Below, piece after piece: positions 29,063 through 32,140 of a stretch of DNA of 32,140 nt. How positions within the stretch are numbered: position 1 is the first letter of the stretch; each line of letters starts with the position of its first letter. This stretch comes from an uncultured Sandaracinus sp. Lineage in GTDB: Bacteria; Myxococcota_A; Polyangia; Polyangiales; Sandaracinaceae. The stretch covers positions 1 through 32,140 of the forward strand of contig CAIKNO010000296.1 in the NCBI GenBank assembly GCA_903828805.1. Reading direction: 5' to 3'. The notes below the pieces were generated by a model that did not search any database, was not told the origin of the DNA, and saw only the letters and a list, made by a program, of their open reading frames with translations. The translations under genes were made by a program, and so were the position numbers.

Positions 29063-30367
29063 TCAGGGCGCGGGGACGATGTGTTCGAAGCTGTCCTGCG
29101 TCATGCCGAGGTCGTCGATCGCGCGCCCACGCAGGATGCTCTGGCCGTCGGCGTCCTCGGTGATCTCGAACACCATCGCTTGCAGGAAGCGGCCAGAGGC
29201 CACGCGGTGCATGGCGTCGTCGGGGAACTCCGCGACCTGCTGATCGATCACGTTGTCGACGAAGCCGCCCGCGCCGGTCGTGACGTAGGTGACGCCGGGG
29301 TACTCGAAGCGTTCGTAGCCGTGCACGTGCCCCGCGAGCACGAGGGGGATCCGGTGCGCTTCGATGAGCGGGAAGAGCGCGGCGCGGTGGACCCCGTTCG
29401 GGCGGTACTCGCCGAGCGAGTAGAGCGGCCGGTGCAGGTACACGACGGAGAAGCGATAGCCAGGGCTCGCCTCGGCCGCTGCGAGGGTGCGCTCGAACCA
29501 GTCGAGCTGTTCGGAGCCGAGCTCGAGGGGGTGCTCGCTCGACAGCGAGAAGAAGAACACACCGCCGGTCTCGTAGTGGTACCAGCGCTCGTTCCCGTCC
29601 CGCCCCGCGGGCGAGAGCAGGCGCTGGTAGATGTCGGCGAATTCGGGCAGGCCGTTCTCGTCCATCTCGTGGTTGCCCACGCAGGGGAGGAACGCGTTGG
29701 CACGCAGCAGCGGCTGCATCAGCCGGAACCACAGCTGCTGGGACTCGATGAGCGTCGAGTAGTACTGGAGGTCACCGACGTGCACCGAGAACTCCGAGTC
29801 CTCCGGGTGCGACGTCGAGAGCACGCGCAGCGTGCCCATCACCGCCGGCGAGGTGTCGCCGATCGCATAGAACGTGATCGGCGTCGCGTGATCCTCGGCC
29901 TCGTGCATCGTGCAGAAGCGCCCCCCTTCGTCCGGCCAGCCCGCGATCGTGTAGCGGTAGCAGGTCGCGGGCGACAGCCCGGTGAGCTCCACTTCGTTGA
30001 CGTGGTAGGTCCCGGGCACGTCGGGCTCGGGGACGAGCGTGGTGCCGACCCCGTACGAGAGGGTCGTCACCGTCTCCCGCGATGTGCCCTCGTAGGTCGC
30101 CGCGGCGCCGGCGCCGATGGGCTCGACGTCGACCGCGACGGTCGTCGGACGCAGGCGCGACTCCCAGCGAACGGTGACGGCGTCGGTGGTCGGGCGCTGC
30201 GCCCAGGGGCCCTTCCACGGGGAGTCGTCCGGCGGTGGGCCAGCATCGGGCGGCCCTGCATCGCGTCGCTGGGCATCCATCGGAGGCGCGCCCGCGTCGA
30301 GCGGTGCGGGATCGTCTCCGCACGCGGCGAGCAGCAGGGTCAGGGCGAGGGTGGAGGCGCAGCGCAT
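29063..30367 (-). CDS. Purple-acid-phosphatase-like metallophosphoesterase lipoprotein
   Basis: 434 residues with lipobox LLAAC (Cys16) and an Asp/Pro linker (DAGPPDAGPPPD). Residues about 52-155 form a fibronectin-III-like N-terminal domain (AVTVRWES...VELTGLSPATCYRYTI) as in plant and bacterial purple acid phosphatases. Residues 165-400 carry the dinuclear metal motifs in order: GD (D171), GDLQYY (D199, Y202 or Y203), GNHE (N232, H233), H312 in YLHRP, and GHVHGYER (H347, H349). All ligands are present, so it should be an active phosphoesterase on the cell surface or in the periplasm. TAGACT eight bases before the ATG suggests a leaderless transcript. It lies 76 bp after kbl on the same strand. 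Confidence 0.9.
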   Translation of the reverse strand: MRCASTLALTLLLAACGDDPAPLDAGAPPMDAQRRDAGPPDAGPPPDDSPWKGPWAQRPTTDAVTVRWESRLRPTTVAVDVEPIGAGAAATYEGTSRETVTTLSYGVGTTLVPEPDVPGTYHVNEVELTGLSPATCYRYTIAGWPDEGGRFCTMHEAEDHATPITFYAIGDTSPAVMGTLRVLSTSHPEDSEFSVHVGDLQYYSTLIESQQLWFRLMQPLLRANAFLPCVGNHEMDENGLPEFADIYQRLLSPAGRDGNERWYHYETGGVFFFSLSSEHPLELGSEQLDWFERTLAAAEASPGYRFSVVYLHRPLYSLGEYRPNGVHRAALFPLIEAHRIPLVLAGHVHGYERFEYPGVTYVTTGAGGFVDNVIDQQVAEFPDDAMHRVASGRFLQAMVFEITEDADGQSILRGRAIDDLGMTQDSFEHIVPAP

Positions 30368-30375
30368 GACGCGCG

Positions 30376-30381
30376 AGTCTA
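30376..30381 (-). promoter_or_regulatory. -10-like TAGACT, 8 nt before the phosphoesterase start
   Basis: Minus-strand TAGACT ends eight bases before the ATG at 30367, with no ribosome-binding site between. It supports transcription separate from kbl. Confidence 0.45.
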
Positions 30382-30443
30382 GCCCTGGCGGACCCGAAAC
30401 CGTAGTGCCGCGCGGCGCGAAGCCGGCCCCCGTTGCAGGGCCG

Positions 30444-31643
30444 TCAGCCGACCAGGCCCATCTCGCGCCCGACCTCGGTGAAGGCGGCGATGGCGCGCTC
30501 GACGTGCTCGGCGGTGTGTGCCGCGCTCATCTGGGTGCGGATCCGTGCCTGGCCCCGGGGCACGACCGGGAACGAGAAGCCGATGACGTAGATGCCCCGG
30601 GCGAGCAGGCGCTGCGCCATCTCCGCGGCGACTTTCGCATCACCGAGCATCACCGGGATGATCGCGTGGCCGTCGCCGGCGAGCGTGAAGCCCGCCGCGC
30701 TCATGCCTTGCCGGAACTGGGCCTGGTTGGCGCGGAGCTGGCCGCGGAGGCCGTCGCCCTCCTCGAGCAGATCGAGGCACGCGATCGAGGCGGACGCGAT
30801 CGTCGGGGCGAGCGTATTGGAGAACAGGTACGGGCGGCTGCGCTGCCGCAACCACTGGATGATCTCCTTGCGTCCCGAGGTGTATCCGCCCGACGCGCCC
30901 CCGAGCGCCTTGCCGAGCGTGCCGGTCAGGATGTCGACCCGCCCCATCACGCCGCAGTGCTCGTGCGTGCCTCGACCGCGCGCGCCCACGAAGCCGACGG
31001 CGTGGGAGTCGTCGACCATCGTCATCGCCCCGTAGCGGTCCGCGAGATCGCAGACCGCGCCGAGGTTCGCGAGGATGCCGTCCATCGAGAACACGCCGTC
31101 GGTCGCGATCAGGATCCGCTTGGCGCCCTCGGCCCGGGCCTTCTGGAGCTGGGCCTCGAGGTCGGCCATGTCGCTGTTCGCGTAGCGGTACCGCTTGGCC
31201 TTGGAGAGCCTGATTCCGTCGATGATCGAGGCGTGGTTCAGCGCGTCGGAGACGACCGCGTCCTCCTCGCCGAGGATCGTCTCGAAGAGGCCGCCGTTCG
31301 CGTCGAAGCACGACGAGTAGAGGATGGTGTCCTCGGTGCCGAGGAAGCCGGTGAGGCGGCACTCGAGCTCCTTGTGCACGGTCTGCGTGCCGCAGATGAA
31401 GCGCACGCTCGCCATGCCGTAGCCGTGGACCGGCAGCGACTCGAGCGCGGCCTGCACGAGGCGCGGATGGTTCGCGAGGCCGAGGTAATTGTTGGCGCAG
31501 AAGTTCAGCACCTCCGCGCCCTCGGCGGTGCGGATCACCGCGTCCTGGGGCGACGCGATGACGCGCTCGGCCTTGTACAGGCCCTGCTCCTTCAGCGCTT
31601 CGAGCTCGGTCTGCAGATGGGCGAGGAAGTCCTGGTCGGCCAT
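30444..31643 (-). CDS. kbl: Glycine C-acetyltransferase (2-amino-3-ketobutyrate CoA ligase)
   Basis: 399 residues, the family's standard length. This PLP enzyme cleaves 2-amino-3-ketobutyrate with CoA to glycine and acetyl-CoA, completing threonine breakdown started by Tdh. The Schiff-base lysine is K245 in [15 protein letters not shown]. The PLP-contacting [10 protein letters not shown] (D211, H214) is present. [26 protein letters not shown] and SLPVHGYG are family hallmarks of the alpha-oxoamine synthases. KBL is favoured over 8-amino-7-oxononanoate synthase by the motif set [18 protein letters not shown] and by Tdh nearby. The ATG at 31643 has TAGGCT nine bases upstream and no ribosome-binding site. 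In E. coli kbl and tdh are adjacent in one operon; here they are split. Confidence 0.95.
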   Translation of the reverse strand: MADQDFLAHLQTELEALKEQGLYKAERVIASPQDAVIRTAEGAEVLNFCANNYLGLANHPRLVQAALESLPVHGYGMASVRFICGTQTVHKELECRLTGFLGTEDTILYSSCFDANGGLFETILGEEDAVVSDALNHASIIDGIRLSKAKRYRYANSDMADLEAQLQKARAEGAKRILIATDGVFSMDGILANLGAVCDLADRYGAMTMVDDSHAVGFVGARGRGTHEHCGVMGRVDILTGTLGKALGGASGGYTSGRKEIIQWLRQRSRPYLFSNTLAPTIASASIACLDLLEEGDGLRGQLRANQAQFRQGMSAAGFTLAGDGHAIIPVMLGDAKVAAEMAQRLLARGIYVIGFSFPVVPRGQARIRTQMSAAHTAEHVERAIAAFTEVGREMGLVG

Positions 31644-31652
31644 GGGGAGCGA

Positions 31653-31682
31653 AGCCTACTTGGAAGCGCTTCGAGGTCGCAA
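31653..31682 (-). promoter_or_regulatory. Leaderless-type promoter of kbl
   Basis: Minus strand TTGCGA (31677-31682), 18 bp, TAGGCT (31653-31658), then nine bases to the ATG at 31643. This is the clearest -35/-10 pair among the leaderless candidates. Confidence 0.55.
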
Positions 31683-31741
31683 CCGAACGCCTTCCTGACC
31701 GCGCGCGGAGGCCCGCAGTTCGGTGGACGTCGTCGGGGCCG

Positions 31742-31771
31742 GGGTCACGCGCGCGGTGATGGCGGTGACCC
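31742..31771. promoter_or_regulatory. Inverted repeat GGGTCAC-N16-GTGACCC
   Basis: Perfect seven-base arms with a 16-base centre that itself contains GGTGA, in the gap between kbl and the divergent lipoprotein gene. It could be a dimeric regulator site; no regulator gene is nearby. Confidence 0.35.
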
Positions 31772-31837
31772 GCGCTCGTGGCGTCCCGCTTGCGGTCGTC
31801 CTGCGGCGCAGGTAGGCGGGCCCACCACTGGCCGCAT

Positions 31838-32140
31838 ATGCCGCCCATGCACGACGAACTCGTTTGCGGTTGGCGGCTCGGCGCGGTCGCTGCGGTGGCG
31901 ATGATGCTCGGCTGCGGTGTGGTCGACCCCCCGGTCGAGGCTGCCGCGGCGGAGCTCCGGGTCCGACATCGTGATGCGGGCGTCGATGCGGGGCGAGACG
32001 GGGGGCAGGACGCGGGTGCCGCTCGAGACGGTGGCGGCGACGCGGGTGCGGGACTCGACGGCGGGTCGCCGACGTCGCTGGACGGCGGGTCGCCGACGTC
32101 GCTGGACGGCGGGTCGCCGACGTCGCTGGACGGCGGGTCG
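31838..32140 (+). CDS. Lipoprotein, N-terminal part (3' end outside window)
   Basis: The frame is open from the ATG at 31838 (or 31847, in frame) to the window edge, 101 codons. The signal peptide GWRLGAVAAVAMMLGC gives lipobox MLGC with Cys26. After it comes a linker typical of this genome (DAGVDAGRDGGQDAGAARDGGGDAGAG in the stretch at residues 47-72). From 32057 the linker is an exact octapeptide repeat LDGGSPTS, at least three copies, still continuing at the edge. The functional domain is not visible. No ribosome-binding site is seen, and neither ATG can be preferred with confidence. Confidence 0.7.
   Translation, partial: MPPMHDELVCGWRLGAVAAVAMMLGCGVVDPPVEAAAAELRVRHRDAGVDAGRDGGQDAGAARDGGGDAGAGLDGGSPTSLDGGSPTSLDGGSPTSLDGGS
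32057..32140 (+). repeat. Perfect 24-bp tandem repeat inside a lipoprotein linker
   Basis: Units start at 32057, 32081, 32105 and 32129; the first three are identical at all 24 positions and the fourth is cut by the window end. Because the unit is a multiple of three it keeps the reading frame and encodes DGGSPTSL. Perfect identity, including third positions, points to recent expansion. Confidence 0.9.

Noticed and set aside
30444..31643. bioF (8-amino-7-oxononanoate synthase)
   Set aside because: The motif set and length fit KBL and tdh is nearby; no biotin genes are present.
32057..32140. CRISPR array
   Set aside because: The 24-bp units are directly adjacent with no spacers and keep a reading frame inside a lipoprotein gene.
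1..32140. tRNA, rRNA, riboswitch or mobile element
   Set aside because: Reading both strands I saw no cloverleaf, rRNA stretch, known aptamer core, transposase motif or flanking inverted repeats.

Overview
This is a very GC-rich window with no RNA genes, insertion sequences or CRISPR arrays that I could see. It reads like the chromosome of a myxobacterium-type member of the former Deltaproteobacteria. The pointers are several lipoproteins with Asp-Ala-Gly-rich linkers after the lipobox, Cys-rich surface lipoproteins, a GAF/sigma-54 activator, an orphan Roadblock-like protein and an ArsA-like ATPase. A Polyangiales/Sandaracinaceae-like host is my inference; no marker gene proves it.

Layout. 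(1) 1-5184: the end of an unknown gene and a second unknown gene on the plus strand converge on a probable minus-strand operon of a cation diffusion facilitator (CDF), a beta-barrel-like envelope protein, a family 2 glycosyltransferase and a GT87-type membrane glycosyltransferase. (2) 5232-11600: a Roadblock-like protein, two Cys-rich lipoproteins, an ArsA/Get3-like ATPase, glmU and an M20 peptidase. (3) 11650-16263: an MBL-fold hydrolase plus a GAF-AAA-Fis sigma-54 activator form a minus-strand operon, divergent from a large SPFH (flotillin-like) protein. The operon has a near-consensus sigma-54 promoter next to a perfect 14-bp palindrome. (4) 16294-18879: a two-gene operon of a flavin-dependent halogenase-like enzyme and a PlsC-like acyltransferase, with its own sigma-70-like promoter. 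(5) 18938-25127: a lipoprotein with disintegrin-like Cys repeats, a giant fusion of a flippase/LPG-synthase-type membrane domain with a sulfatase-superfamily domain, and a divergent rhamnosyltransferase-like GT2. (6) 25204-32140: a trypsin-like protease, threonine dehydrogenase (tdh), a lipoprotein, a purple-acid-phosphatase-like lipoprotein, 2-amino-3-ketobutyrate CoA ligase (kbl), and the start of another lipoprotein whose linker is a perfect 24-bp tandem repeat running off the end.

How they may work together. Tdh and Kbl catalyse the two steps from threonine to glycine plus acetyl-CoA, but two unrelated genes separate them and each has its own promoter. GlmU supplies UDP-GlcNAc, and the GT2, GT87 and acyltransferase genes suggest envelope glycan or lipid work. 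The most distinctive pieces are the halogenase-acyltransferase pair, the apparently self-regulated sigma-54 operon, the membrane-sulfatase fusion, and a recurring TAnnnT element placed 6-9 nt before the start codon of seven genes. That element suggests leaderless transcription is common here. All functions are read from sequence motifs and memory of families; no database search was possible.
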